Source: Streptomyces cynarae (GTDB taxonomy: Bacteria; Actinomycetota; Actinomycetes; Streptomycetales; Streptomycetaceae). Taken from it: a DNA stretch of 64,000 nt. This document shows positions 36,361-45,044 of this stretch, piece by piece (position 1 is the stretch's first letter; each line of letters opens with the position of its first letter). Under the pieces are notes generated by a model that was given only the letters and a program-made list of their open reading frames with translations, was not told the origin of the DNA and did no database searches. A program made the translations under genes and the position numbers. The stretch is taken from the NCBI RefSeq assembly GCF_025642135.1, contig NZ_CP106793.1:3269001-3333000 (forward strand). Direction: 5' to 3'.

Positions 36361-37949
36361 CTACTGTGCAGGCCAGGGGACCTGCGGCGAGCGGTAGTAG
36401 GCGATGCCGAGGGCGTCCCAGCGTGGTGCCTGGGCGGCGAGCCGCACCCTGTAGGTGTTCCAGTCGTGCGTGGCCGCCGGTGACCAGCCCAGTTCGGCGG
36501 CGCCCGGCAGCCGCGGGAAGGTCATCCAGTCGATGTCGTGGTCCGTGACGATCGTCTCGGACCACAGCGGTGCCTCGACTCCGGCGATCGCGGAGGCGGG
36601 CGCGCCGGGGAGGTAGGCGCCCGGGTCCCAGTCGTAGGAGCGGCGCACCTCGACCAGCCCCGCCCAGTCCTGTCCGAGCCGTGTGTCCGCGGTGTACTTC
36701 ATGTCGAGGTAGACCCGGTCGGCCGGGGACAGGATCAACCGGGTGCCGTTGCGCGCGGCCTCGGCGACCTGGGCCCTCTCGGCCGCGCCGGTGCTGTCGA
36801 GCCCCCAGTACTGTGCGAGCGCCCCCTTGACCGGGTGCGCCCCGGTCAGCTGGTGCCAGCCGATCACCGTCTTGCCGTACCGCTCGACGATCGGCTGCAC
36901 GCGGTCCATGAACTTCACATAGTCGTCGTGGCTGGTGGAGTGCGCCTCGTCGCCGCCGATGTGGAGGTAGCGGCCCGGTGTGAGCGCGGCGAGTTCACGG
37001 ATGACGTCGTCCACGAAGTCGTACGTCACCTGCTTGGGAGCGCACAGCGAGCTGAAGCCGACGTCGGTGCCGGTGTACAGCGGCGGCGCCACGCCGTCGC
37101 AGTTCAGGTCGGCGTACGAGGCCAGGGCGGCGTTGGTGTGGCCGGGCATGTCGATCTCGGGGACGACCTCGACGTAGCGTGACGCGGCGTAGCGCACGAT
37201 CTCCTGGTAGTCGGCCTTGGTGTAGTAACCGCCCTTGCCGCCGCCGACCTGCGTCGAGCCCCCGTGGCTCGCCAGGCGCGGCCAGGAGTCGACGGCGATG
37301 CGCCAGCCCTGGTCGTCGCTCAGGTGCAGATGCAGAGCGTCGCCCTTGTAGAGGGCCAGGGCGTCGAGGAAACGCTTGACCTGGGCCACGGTGAAGAAGT
37401 GCCGGGCGACGTCGAGCATCGCGCCGCGGTAGGCGTAGCGCGGGCTGTCCGTGATGGTGCCCCCCGCGACCGGCCAGGGGCCGTGCTGCACGGTCTTCTT
37501 CTCCACGGCTGCGGGCAGGAGCTGACGCAGCGTCTGAACGCCGTGGAAGAGGCCGGCGGGCTCGCGGGCGGTGAGGGTGACGCCTCGGGGGCCGCTGTCG
37601 AGGCGGTAGCCCTCGGCGCCGTACGGGCCGTCCTGCAGGCGGAGCCGGATGCCGCCGGTGCCGTGCGTGGTGACCGGCAGCCGGTAGCCGGTCGAGGGCC
37701 GCAGGACGTCGGCGAGGTAGCCGCCGATGCGGCGCACCTCGTCGGAGCCGTCCACGCGGATGCGGGTAGCGGGGGTGATCTCGTACGGGGATCCGCCCGG
37801 GTGGACCGAGGCGGGCGCCGGGACCACGCGGTCGAGGGGGTGGCGGTGCGGGCGGCCCGGTCGGGTGCCGCGGCGGTGACGGACAGCCCCGCCGCCGCGA
37901 CGAGCAGCAGGGTGCCGAGGAGGCGGGGCGTTCTGTGGTGCTGTGTCAC
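36361..37949 (-). CDS. hexA: Secreted GH20 beta-N-acetylhexosaminidase (apparent frameshift near the N-terminus)
   Basis: The protein has a signal peptide (start GTG 37949: VTQHHRTPRLLGTLLLVAAA), an N-terminal GH20b domain and a GH20 barrel with the catalytic Asp-Glu pair in HIGGDEAHSTSH. Other GH20 features are DALALYKGDALHLHLSDDQGW and VVPEIDMPGHTNAAL. It removes terminal GlcNAc from chito-oligosaccharides outside the cell. The signal peptide and the catalytic part are in different frames. They join if the run of five G (plus strand 37836-37840) had six, giving ATPPLDRVVPAP. A DasR-like site lies 49 bp upstream. The gene order desD-hexA supports the name. Confidence 0.88.
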
Positions 37950-37997
37950 ATGCGCTCCCTTCCACGATGTGCCACGGGCCGGTCCACTCCGGCCGCG

Positions 37998-38013
37998 ATG
38001 GGTATAGACCACT
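37998..38013. promoter_or_regulatory. DasR-responsive element (dre-like site) between hexA and the DUF4429 gene
   Basis: ATGGGTATAGACCACT matches the dre consensus ACTGGTCTAGACCAGT at 12 of 16 positions. It lies 49 bp upstream of hexA, whose product releases GlcNAc, a function of the DasR regulon. It is also 32 bp before the divergent gene. Confidence 0.6.
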
Positions 38014-38044
38014 CTCTCGCGAACGGGGTGGAACAATCCCCGGC

Positions 38045-38923
38045 ATGGCGGAAATCATCCAGAAGGACGGCACGTGGAGTTTCGACGGTGACGCCTTACG
38101 GCTGACCCCGGGTCGTGACAAGAGCGTCGGGCTGTTCCGTCGCACGTTGGGTGAACTGACTGTTCCGCTCGAGGCATTGGCGGGGATCTCGTTCGAGCAG
38201 GGGAAGAAGGCCGGACGGCTCAGGCTGCGGCTGCGCGACGGCGCCTGTCCCCTGCTGCAGGCGACCGGCCGCAGGCTGAAGGACTCCGACGACCCGTACC
38301 GGCTGACCGTCGAGTCCGACCGCTACGGGGTCGCCGAGTACGTGGCGGACGAGGTGCGGGACGCGCTGATGTTGGCGCAGGTGCCCACCGAGCCGGTCGA
38401 CCGCTATCTGCTGCCCGGCCCTTCCGTCCCGCTGTCCGTGTCGGCCGGGGACGGCACGGCGAGCTTCGACGGCGAGCTGGTACGCCTGGAGTGGAACTGG
38501 AAGACGGAGGACGCGAAGCAGGCCGCGGGCGCGCGCACCCTGCCGGTCGCCGACATCACCGCCGTGGAGTGGCAGCCGGCCGCGGGTCTGGAGAACGGCT
38601 GCCTCCGCTTCACCGTGCGCGGGGCCGGGACCAAGGCGCCGCCGAAGTACGACCCCGACTCGGTGGAGCTGTGGGGCTTCAGGAAGGACGCGCTGATGGC
38701 GCTCGTCGCGGCGGCCGTCCAGGCCCGGCTGCCGCACCCGGCGGCGCCCGTGGACGCCGTACCTCTGCCGAAGGAGCTGTCCGCGCCCGCGCGGGGTGCC
38801 GCGGAGAACGAGCACGACGCCCTGCTGCGACGGCTGCGGGAGCTGGGCGAGCTGCACCGCGAAGGGGTGCTCACCGACGAGGAGTTCGCGATGGCCAAAC
38901 AGGCGGTCCTCAAAAGCATGTGA
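38045..38923 (+). CDS. DUF4429 protein with C-terminal SHOCT domain
   Basis: The 292-residue soluble protein begins MAEIIQKDGTWSFDGDALRL and has two similar beta-rich (PH-like) repeats, about residues 5-120 and 135-235; each opens with a W/FDG motif (WSFDGDALRL, ASFDGELVRL). It ends with a SHOCT segment, LLRRLRELGELHREGVLTDE to AVLKSM, of the type linked to oligomerisation. Its cellular role is unknown. There is no ribosome-binding site before ATG 38045, so translation may be leaderless. It is divergent from hexA. Confidence 0.75.
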   Translation: MAEIIQKDGTWSFDGDALRLTPGRDKSVGLFRRTLGELTVPLEALAGISFEQGKKAGRLRLRLRDGACPLLQATGRRLKDSDDPYRLTVESDRYGVAEYVADEVRDALMLAQVPTEPVDRYLLPGPSVPLSVSAGDGTASFDGELVRLEWNWKTEDAKQAAGARTLPVADITAVEWQPAAGLENGCLRFTVRGAGTKAPPKYDPDSVELWGFRKDALMALVAAAVQARLPHPAAPVDAVPLPKELSAPARGAAENEHDALLRRLRELGELHREGVLTDEEFAMAKQAVLKSM

Positions 38924-38932
38924 GGACCGCCT
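38901..38932. terminator. Hairpin over the stop codon of the DUF4429 gene
   Basis: AGGCGGTCCTCA (38901-38912) pairs perfectly with TGAGGACCGCCT (38921-38932) around an 8-nt loop that contains the last codons. It lies between convergent genes and could serve as a terminator for both. Confidence 0.65.
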
Positions 38933-38946
38933 GCCGTGAGGTTTCG

Positions 38947-40527
38947 CTACTTGGCCCGGCGTGCCACCGTGAAGTGGTCGATGCGGTCACCGGTCTCGGC
39001 GATGCCCGAGACCTTCAGCTTGGCGTAGTGGCCGCGCGGCGCGGGCTCGACGTCCACGCGCAGGAACGAGTAGTTGAGGTAGCGCACCCGGGACCAGGCG
39101 ACGGTCTCGTTGACCTTGCCGTCCTTGGTGTTGATGAAGGAGGCGACGGAGTCGACCTCGTTCAGGTGCCCCTCGTAGGAGTCCGGTGCGGTGAACGCGT
39201 ACAGGCTGCGGCCGGCCGCGCCCGCCGTCACGTAGACGACGCCCTCGGTCTCGGGGTAGGCCGTCTCGCCGATCGGCAGCTTCTTGGCGACCTTGTCGCC
39301 CTTGATGACGTCGGTGCGCTCGTACTGGTGGTTGTGGCCGTTGATGACCAGGTCCACCGTGTACTTCTCGAACAGCGGCACCCACTCCTGTCGCACGCCC
39401 CCCTCCGAGGCGTGCGCCGTGGAGGTGCAGTACGCGCAGTGGTGGAAGAACACGATGATGAAGTCGACGTCCTTCGACGCGCGGTACTTCTTCAGCTGCG
39501 CCTCGAACCACGTGGTCTGGGTGCCGCCGGAGATGCCGAGGTTGGCCGGGATCTCGAAGGAGACGTCGTTCGGGTCCAGCGAGATGATCGCCGTGTTGCC
39601 GTAGACGAAGGAGTAGACGCCCGGCAGGTTCTTCTTGTCCGGCCCGTTGTCGGGCAGCGTGAAGCGGGCCTCCTCGCCGCCGTAGCCGTTGGGCGAGTAC
39701 CAGGCCTCCATGTCGTGGTTGCCGTAGGAGACCATCCACGGCACGGACTTGGCGACCGACTCGGTCTGGGCGAGGAACTGGTCCCACACCCGCGAGTCGA
39801 AGCCGGTGTCGGCGGTCTTGCCGGCGCCGGACGGGTCGGCGTAGGCGATGTCGCCGGCGTGCAGGTGGAAGACCGGGTCCTGGCCCAGGATCAGGCTGTC
39901 GTTGGCCAGGCCGTGGTAGCTGACGCCCTGGTCGCCGAAGGCCGTGAAGGTGAACGGCTCCTTGTGCGCGGGCGCGGTGGTGAAGGTGCCGAGGGTGCCC
40001 AGCAGGTGGCGCTCGGCCGGGTCGAAGCCCTCGTGGCCGACGCCGTAGTAGTACGTCCTGCCGGGGCGCAGGTGGGTGAGCTTGGCGTGCAGGTAGTACT
40101 GGGTGTGGTCGCCGCTCGCGCCGACGCCCGCCGGGGTGTACAGGGTGCGGACCTCGGCGGGGATCCTGCGGGACAGGTCCCAGGGATGGGCGCCGATCCG
40201 GATGAACGGGTTCTTCACGGCGACCGGGACCTGCCAGGAGACGGTGATCTCGGTGCGCGGGTCGTTGCCGAAGGCGAGGTGGCGGCCGAACGGGGCGACG
40301 AGGGCGCCGTCGACGCTCTCGACGGCGGGGGCGGTGCTCTGGGTCGGAACGGCGGCCTGGGCGGTGGCACCCGGTACGAATGCGCCACCCGCGACAGCGC
40401 CCAGGGTGACTGCTCCACCTCTGATCATCGTGCGCCGGGAGAATCTCGCGCGCAGGTACTCGTGCTGCTCCGCCATGCTCATGCGGGCCGCGAGCTTCTC
40501 CGGTACTCCCATACGAGGTATGTCCAT
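38947..40527 (-). CDS. Secreted purple-acid-phosphatase-type metallophosphoesterase
   Basis: The 526-residue protein has a twin-arginine signal (FSRRTMIRGGAVTLGAVAGG, from about residue 29). A fibronectin-like N-terminal domain follows (about 75-190), then a calcineurin-like domain with all metal motifs: AFGDQG, HAGDIAYAD, YGNHDMEAW, FFHHCAYC and NGHNHQYER. It should release phosphate from organic phosphates outside the cell. ATG 40527 gives a longish N-region before the Tat motif; a later Met is possible. Upstream sequence has an 11-bp periodic pattern like a PHO box. Confidence 0.88.
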   Translation of the reverse strand: MDIPRMGVPEKLAARMSMAEQHEYLRARFSRRTMIRGGAVTLGAVAGGAFVPGATAQAAVPTQSTAPAVESVDGALVAPFGRHLAFGNDPRTEITVSWQVPVAVKNPFIRIGAHPWDLSRRIPAEVRTLYTPAGVGASGDHTQYYLHAKLTHLRPGRTYYYGVGHEGFDPAERHLLGTLGTFTTAPAHKEPFTFTAFGDQGVSYHGLANDSLILGQDPVFHLHAGDIAYADPSGAGKTADTGFDSRVWDQFLAQTESVAKSVPWMVSYGNHDMEAWYSPNGYGGEEARFTLPDNGPDKKNLPGVYSFVYGNTAIISLDPNDVSFEIPANLGISGGTQTTWFEAQLKKYRASKDVDFIIVFFHHCAYCTSTAHASEGGVRQEWVPLFEKYTVDLVINGHNHQYERTDVIKGDKVAKKLPIGETAYPETEGVVYVTAGAAGRSLYAFTAPDSYEGHLNEVDSVASFINTKDGKVNETVAWSRVRYLNYSFLRVDVEPAPRGHYAKLKVSGIAETGDRIDHFTVARRAK

Positions 40528-40568
40528 GTGGCCAGAACTTCCTCCACATAATCAACGTGGCGCAGGAC

Positions 40569-40612
40569 ACAGGATGGACAGCCGTCGAACGGGATCCCAT
40601 AAGAACTTCAAC
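40569..40612 (-). promoter_or_regulatory. Possible PHO box upstream of the acid phosphatase
   Basis: Read on the minus strand there are four 11-nt units: GTTGAAGTTCT, TATGGGATCCC, GTTCGACGGCT and GTCCATCCTGT. Units 1, 3 and 4 start GTT/GTC and resemble the PhoP direct repeat (GTTCACC core). The site is about 42-85 bp before the start of a phosphatase, a natural PhoP target. Individual matches are weak. Confidence 0.35.
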
Positions 40613-40677
40613 AGGCATCTGCCCGAAATCGGGCATGATTCTTGCGATTCCGACGCTCATACCTCAGGATCTACCGG

Positions 40678-40935
40678 GTGCACGACGAACTTGTTGATCA
40701 CCTGACGCGGACCACGCCCCTGAACCGGGGCGAGGCGCTGCGTGTGGTCCAGGACGTGCTCGCCTACTTCGACGAGACGACCGAGGAGTTCGTCCGTCGC
40801 CGCCACCGCGAACTCCAGGCCCACGGACTGGTGAACGCGTCGATCTTCGAGCGGATCGATGCGGACCTGAAGTATCGCGCGGTGGCACCGCCCGAGCTCA
40901 CGCTCCGGCAACTGCGGCGCATCGTCTACGGCTGA
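40678..40935 (+). CDS. Conserved small protein of unknown function (85 aa)
   Basis: The product begins VHDELVDHLTRTTPLNRGEA and is mostly helical and charged, ending ELTLRQLRRIVYG. There is no signal peptide, membrane segment or cysteine. GTG 40678 has AGGA 10 nt upstream; TTG 40642 would add 12 residues. It lies 74 bp before glmS on the same strand and may be co-transcribed with it. No function can be named. Confidence 0.65.
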   Translation: MHDELVDHLTRTTPLNRGEALRVVQDVLAYFDETTEEFVRRRHRELQAHGLVNASIFERIDADLKYRAVAPPELTLRQLRRIVYG

Positions 40936-41009
40936 GTCCACACTTCCAGGACTGAGCCACCGGATGACCGCCCCATCCAGACGGGGCCAAAAGGGACTTA
41001 AGGAAACAT

Positions 41010-42827
41010 ATGTGCGGAATCGTCGGATACATCGGTAAGCGCGATGTGGCCCCGCTCCTGCTGGAGGGTCTGCAGCGGCTGGAGTACCGCGGCTACGACT
41101 CGGCGGGCATCGTCATCACCTCGCCGAAGTCGGCGGGCCTGAGGATGGTCAAGGCCAAGGGCCGGGTCCGCGACCTGGAGGCCAAGGTCCCCGCGCGCTT
41201 CAAGGGCACCACCGGCATCGCCCACACCCGCTGGGCCACCCACGGCGCCCCCTCCGACGTCAACGCGCACCCGCACCTGTCGGCCGACAACAAGGTCGCC
41301 GTCGTCCACAACGGCATCATCGACAACGCCGCCGAGCTGAGGAAGAAGCTGGAGGCGGACGGCGTCGAGTTCCTCTCCGAGACCGACACCGAGGTCCTCA
41401 CCCACCTCATCGCCCGCTCCCAGGCCGAGACGCTGGAGGAGAAGGTCCGCCAGGCGCTGCGGCTGGTGGAGGGCACGTACGGCATCGCCGTGATGCACGC
41501 CGACTTCCAGGACCGGATCGTGGTGGCCCGCAACGGCTCCCCCGTCGTGCTCGGCATCGGCGAGAAGGAGATGTTCGTCGCCTCCGACGTCGCCGCCCTC
41601 GTCGCCCACACCCGCCAGATAGTGACGCTGGACGACGGTGAGATGGCGACGCTGAAGGCCGACGACTTCCGCACCTACACCACCGAGGGCACCCGTACGA
41701 CGGCCGAGCCGACCACCGTGGAGTGGGAGGCCGAGTCGTACGACATGGGCGGCCACGACACCTACATGCACAAGGAGATCCACGAGCAGGCCGACGCCGT
41801 GGACCGGGTGCTGCGCGGCCGCATCGACGACCGGTTCTCCACCGTGCACCTGGGCGGCCTGAACCTGGACGCCCGCGAGGCGCGGCAGATCCGCCGCGTG
41901 AAGATCCTCGGCTGCGGCACCTCGTACCACGCGGGCATGATCGGCGCCCAGATGATCGAGGAGCTGGCCCGTATCCCGGCCGACGCCGAGCCGGCGTCGG
42001 AGTTCCGCTACCGCAACGCCGTCGTGGACCCCGACACGCTGTACGTGGCGGTGTCGCAGTCCGGTGAGACCTACGACGTGCTGGCGGCCGTGCAGGAGCT
42101 CAGGCGCAAGGGCGCGCGGGTCTTCGGCGTCGTCAACGTGGTCGGCTCGGCGATCGCACGGGAGTCGGACGCCGGGATCTACGTCCACGCGGGGCCCGAG
42201 GTGTGCGTGGTGTCCACCAAGTGCTTCACCAACACGACGGTGGCGTTCGCGCTGCTGGCACTGCACCTGGGCCGCACCCGCGACCTGTCCGTCCGTGACG
42301 GCAAGCGGATCATCGAGGGCCTGCGGAAGCTGCCCGAGCAGATCTCCGAGGTCCTGAAGCAGGAGGAGGAGATCAAGAAGCTGGCGGAGCAGTTCGCGGA
42401 CGCCCGTTCGATGCTGTTCATCGGGCGCGTGCGCGGATACCCGGTGGCCCGTGAGGCCTCGCTGAAGCTGAAGGAGGTCTCCTACATCCACGCTGAGGCC
42501 TACCCGGCCTCCGAGCTGAAGCACGGTCCGCTGGCGCTGATCGAGCCGGCCCTGCCGACGGTCGCGATCGTGCCGGACGACGACCTGCTGGAGAAGAACC
42601 GCGCGGCCATGGAGGAGATCAAGGCCCGCAGCGGCAAGATCCTCGCGGTGGCGCACCAGGAGCAGGAGAAGGCCGACCACACGATCGTGGTGCCGAAGAA
42701 CGAGAACGAGCTGGACCCGATCCTGATGGGCATTCCGCTGCAACTCCTCGCCTACCACACGGCGTTGGCGCTGGGCCGGGACATCGACAAGCCGCGGAAC
42801 CTGGCGAAGTCCGTGACGGTGGAGTAG
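41010..42827 (+). CDS. glmS: Glutamine--fructose-6-phosphate aminotransferase (isomerising)
   Basis: The 605-residue enzyme starts MCGIVGYIGKRDVAPLLLEG with the N-terminal nucleophile Cys2 of the glutaminase domain (GIAHTRWATHG follows). Two SIS domains come after it (GCGTSYHAGMIGAQMIEE; SQSGETYDVLAAVQE), and the family C-terminus LAKSVTVE. It makes glucosamine-6-phosphate for peptidoglycan. Streptomyces can carry two copies; this one's location near adpA and hexA corresponds to the copy often called glmS2. That is context, not a sequence difference. It ends before a strong terminator. Confidence 0.95.
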   Translation: MCGIVGYIGKRDVAPLLLEGLQRLEYRGYDSAGIVITSPKSAGLRMVKAKGRVRDLEAKVPARFKGTTGIAHTRWATHGAPSDVNAHPHLSADNKVAVVHNGIIDNAAELRKKLEADGVEFLSETDTEVLTHLIARSQAETLEEKVRQALRLVEGTYGIAVMHADFQDRIVVARNGSPVVLGIGEKEMFVASDVAALVAHTRQIVTLDDGEMATLKADDFRTYTTEGTRTTAEPTTVEWEAESYDMGGHDTYMHKEIHEQADAVDRVLRGRIDDRFSTVHLGGLNLDAREARQIRRVKILGCGTSYHAGMIGAQMIEELARIPADAEPASEFRYRNAVVDPDTLYVAVSQSGETYDVLAAVQELRRKGARVFGVVNVVGSAIARESDAGIYVHAGPEVCVVSTKCFTNTTVAFALLALHLGRTRDLSVRDGKRIIEGLRKLPEQISEVLKQEEEIKKLAEQFADARSMLFIGRVRGYPVAREASLKLKEVSYIHAEAYPASELKHGPLALIEPALPTVAIVPDDDLLEKNRAAMEEIKARSGKILAVAHQEQEKADHTIVVPKNENELDPILMGIPLQLLAYHTALALGRDIDKPRNLAKSVTVE

Positions 42828-42871
42828 TCCGCGCCGGCCGACCGCGCCGCGATCTCGCGAGTTCGAGCGTC

Positions 42872-42912
42872 AGCAACCCCCTGTGTGCCACCACCACAGG
42901 GGGTTGCTCTTT
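42872..42912 (+). terminator. Terminator after glmS
   Basis: AGCAACCCCCTGTG (42872-42885) pairs over 14 bp with CACAGGGGGTTGCT (42895-42908), loop of 9 nt, then CTTTC. It also serves as the end signal for the convergent gene. Confidence 0.85.
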
Positions 42913-42952
42913 CAGGGGCCGGGGCCGCCCAAACCCCGGCCCGGTCGCTGCC

Positions 42953-43519
42953 TCAGCCGGCGGCCGTCACCCCCCGGCCGGCAGCGCGTCGCGGAAGGGT
43001 GGTGGGCCAGTGGGCGAGGGCCGCGGTCGCCGCGTACCAGGCCACCGCTCCCGCCGCCACGGCGAACCAGCCGCCGACCTTGCCGAGCGCGTCGTTGCCT
43101 GCGAGGCGGCCGATGGCGAGCAGCAGCAGCGAGACGAAGAACAGCCCGTAGGTGCCCTGGTCGAGCAGGCCGCCGGACGCTCCGAGCGTCAGGCTCAGGG
43201 TGACCAGGGCGAACAGCAGGAGGAAGAGTCCGGCGGCGTGGTCGGACATCTGGTTGCCGGCCGTGACGGCCCAGGTGAACCACAGGGCGCCGAGCGCCGA
43301 GAAGGCGGTGCCCGCGGCGGTGTCACGGTCGCGGAAGGCGAGCAGGCCGACGACGAACAGGGCCACGCCGCCGACATAGTGGGCCAGTGACACGGCGTCG
43401 GCCGTCGTCACGCCGTCGATGACCTTGGTGGATCCGAGCCCGAAGGCCAGCAGCGTGACGCCGAGCGCCAGCCGGCCGACGATGGTGGTGGTGCCTCCCG
43501 CAGAGACGTCGTTGTCCAC
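42953..43519 (-). CDS. GPR1/FUN34/YaaH (SatP-like) acetate/succinate transporter family protein
   Basis: The 188-residue protein has six hydrophobic segments and loop patterns of this family: LALGVTLLAFGLGSTKVIDG, then HYVGGVALFVVGLLAFRDRD, TAFSALGALWFTWA and GQMSDH-like polar loops. SatP-type proteins let acetate or succinate cross the membrane. GTG 43519 follows GGGAG. It converges on glmS; acetate is also released when GlcNAc is deacetylated, but a link is speculation. Confidence 0.75.
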   Translation of the reverse strand: MDNDVSAGGTTTIVGRLALGVTLLAFGLGSTKVIDGVTTADAVSLAHYVGGVALFVVGLLAFRDRDTAAGTAFSALGALWFTWAVTAGNQMSDHAAGLFLLLFALVTLSLTLGASGGLLDQGTYGLFFVSLLLLAIGRLAGNDALGKVGGWFAVAAGAVAWYAATAALAHWPTTLPRRAAGRGVTAAG

Positions 43520-43843
43520 GGCGGGCTCCCTTCTTGTCCTGCGTGTACGGTACGCGGTGACCGATATATGCCCTTCACAAGGGCACAAACACCTCCGCGC
43601 ACGAAGATTTCCAGGGGAAACCAAAAGGGAGTTCGCGCTACCCACGGCGCATCTCACCTGGGCCAACGGGGAGTTGCGGAATCACAACGGCGGAGGTGCG
43701 AGCCGGGGGCGCGCGGTGGCTGTAAATCGCGCCCCCCAAGGAGCGCGGGGAACGGCGCGCGCAACCACGCACGCCCGGCAGTCGGCGTACGGCCCGCCCG
43801 GGCACCCCGGTGGTCGAATCAGGGGCCTGCGCGGAGCGACAAC
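43520..43843. other. Intergenic region upstream of the YaaH gene, with a GC-rich repeat
   Basis: The first part holds the promoter of the minus-strand transporter, including A/T-rich GATATATG (43562-43569). The second half carries the palindrome-rich repeat annotated separately. No gene is evident. Confidence 0.5.
43728..43786. repeat. Streptomyces-type intergenic GC-rich repeat
   Basis: The segment contains GAGCGCGGGGAACGGCGCGC followed by CAACCACGC and GGCAGTCGGC. It resembles the family of short palindromic sequences (GGGGCGCGGGGAACTGCGCG type) scattered between genes in many Streptomyces chromosomes. I recognise it from memory of such genomes; only one copy is in this window. Confidence 0.5.
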
Positions 43844-44371
43844 TCAGGGAATGACGATCACCGGGCGCTGGGCGCGCTTGGCGAGGCGGCCGGCGACCGA
43901 GCCGAAGATGCGGCCGACGATGCCGTGCGTGGAGCCGACGACGATCGCGTCCGCCTCGTACTCGCGGCCCACCTCTTCGAGTTCGTGGCAGATGTCACCG
44001 CCGCGCTCGACCAGGATCCAGGGCACGTCGGCGAGATGATCCGCGCAGGCCAGCTCCAGACCCAGAACCTCCGTACGGTGGTCCGGCACGTCCACGAAGA
44101 CCGGCGGCTCGCAGCCCGCCCACACCGTGGTGGGCAGCCGGTTGGCGACGTGGACGATGATCAGGCCCGACCCCGAGCGGTACGCCATGCCGATCGCGTA
44201 CGCGAGGGCGCGCTCACTGGAGGTGGAGCCGTCGAAGCCGACGACAACGCCGTGCTTGAACGCGGGATCGCACGAAGGGCGTGGCTCTTCCGCCGCCAGG
44301 GGATCGGTCGCCGTGGGGTCGGCGACCGGCCGCTTGCGGTCCGCGGGTTCGGAGAATTCGTGACCGGCCAT
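43844..44371 (-). CDS. Universal stress protein (UspA family)
   Basis: The 175-residue protein has one Usp domain: VVVGFDGSTSSERALAYAIG at the front and the ATP-loop-like GSTHGIVGRIFGSVAGRLAK near the end (G-2x-G-9x-G-S/T pattern). An N-terminal tail of about 35 polar residues precedes it. Such proteins bind ATP and act in stress or dormancy. It is a single gene on its strand. Confidence 0.9.
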   Translation of the reverse strand: MAGHEFSEPADRKRPVADPTATDPLAAEEPRPSCDPAFKHGVVVGFDGSTSSERALAYAIGMAYRSGSGLIIVHVANRLPTTVWAGCEPPVFVDVPDHRTEVLGLELACADHLADVPWILVERGGDICHELEEVGREYEADAIVVGSTHGIVGRIFGSVAGRLAKRAQRPVIVIP

Positions 44372-44687
44372 GGCTGTCTCGGCGATGTGATCCTTTGTCG
44401 GGGACGACGGTGTGCGGCGGAGCTGTGTCCGGGAATCGTCTTCCCGTCCCCATACCCCCAAGGGTACGGCGGCACGCCTCCTTAGCCCAGATCCCGCACA
44501 GGCTGCACGGGGTTCCAGGGAGCATGCACGAGGGAACGCCCGTAACGCAATGGTTGCTGCCCCGTACAGGCGCTTTGCACGGCGTTCACGCACACACCGG
44601 AGCGGACGGCGCACCACGGGACGCGGCAGTGACCGACCGGTCGGGTCCGCGTTGAATCCGGTGACCCACCGCCGGAGGGAGCACGCC
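44372..44687. other. Intergenic region between the stress protein and a small membrane protein
   Basis: The 316 bp between divergent genes hold no convincing ORF. TACCCCCAAGGGTA at 44453-44466 is a short inverted repeat upstream of the stress-protein gene. GGAGGGA at 44673-44679 is the ribosome-binding site of the next gene. Confidence 0.45.
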
Positions 44688-44756
44688 GTGCCCGGACCCC
44701 GCACCGCCGCGCAGAAGCGCGCCGTGCCCGGACCCCGCATCGCCGCGCAGAAGCGC
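44685..44756 (+). repeat. 36-bp tandem repeat, two copies
   Basis: Copies at 44685-44720 and 44721-44756 differ at one base (C to T at 44740). They encode the duplicated unit at the N-terminus of the small membrane protein. The near-identity implies recent duplication. Confidence 0.9.
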
Positions 44757-45044
44757 ACCGCGCCTGACACCGTGAGCGATGTGACCCGCTGGGCGGGCTT
44801 CTGCTGCGTCCTGGTCCCCGTCGTCCTCGTCTGGTGCGGCACCTCGCTCGCCGGCGCCATCAGCACCGCCCTCGGTCTGGCGGCCGTCACCATCGCGTGC
44901 GGCGCGCTGCTCCGGCAGTCGCAGCGGGGTGCCGCACGCCTGCGGGCCGAGGAGATCGCCCCGCACCGAGGACGCCACAGCCGGACCGGAGCGGGGGCGC
45001 ACAGAGGCGGACGTCACAGTGGTGGAAACACTCCGGTCGACTGA
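44688..45044 (+). CDS. Small two-helix membrane protein with a 12-residue tandem repeat
   Basis: The 118-residue product begins VPGPRTAAQKRAVPGPRIAA, in which the unit AVPGPRxAAQKR is repeated. It then has two adjacent hydrophobic segments (WAGFCCVLVPVVLVWCGTSL and AISTALGLAAVTIACGALL) and a basic His/Gly/Arg-rich tail. This suggests an integral membrane protein with both ends cytoplasmic. GTG 44688 follows GGAGGGA. Its role is unknown; it lies upstream of adpA on the same strand. Confidence 0.6.
   Translation: MPGPRTAAQKRAVPGPRIAAQKRTAPDTVSDVTRWAGFCCVLVPVVLVWCGTSLAGAISTALGLAAVTIACGALLRQSQRGAARLRAEEIAPHRGRHSRTGAGAHRGGRHSGGNTPVD

Noticed and set aside
37950..38145. Extension of the hexA reading frame upstream of 37949
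   Set aside because: That N-terminus has no signal peptide and overlaps the divergent promoter and the DUF4429 start; the real signal peptide is in the adjacent frame.
42827..42953. A functional GlcNAc-deacetylation module linking glmS and the YaaH transporter
   Set aside because: The genes are convergent, have separate promoters, and no deacetylase (nagA) is present in the window.
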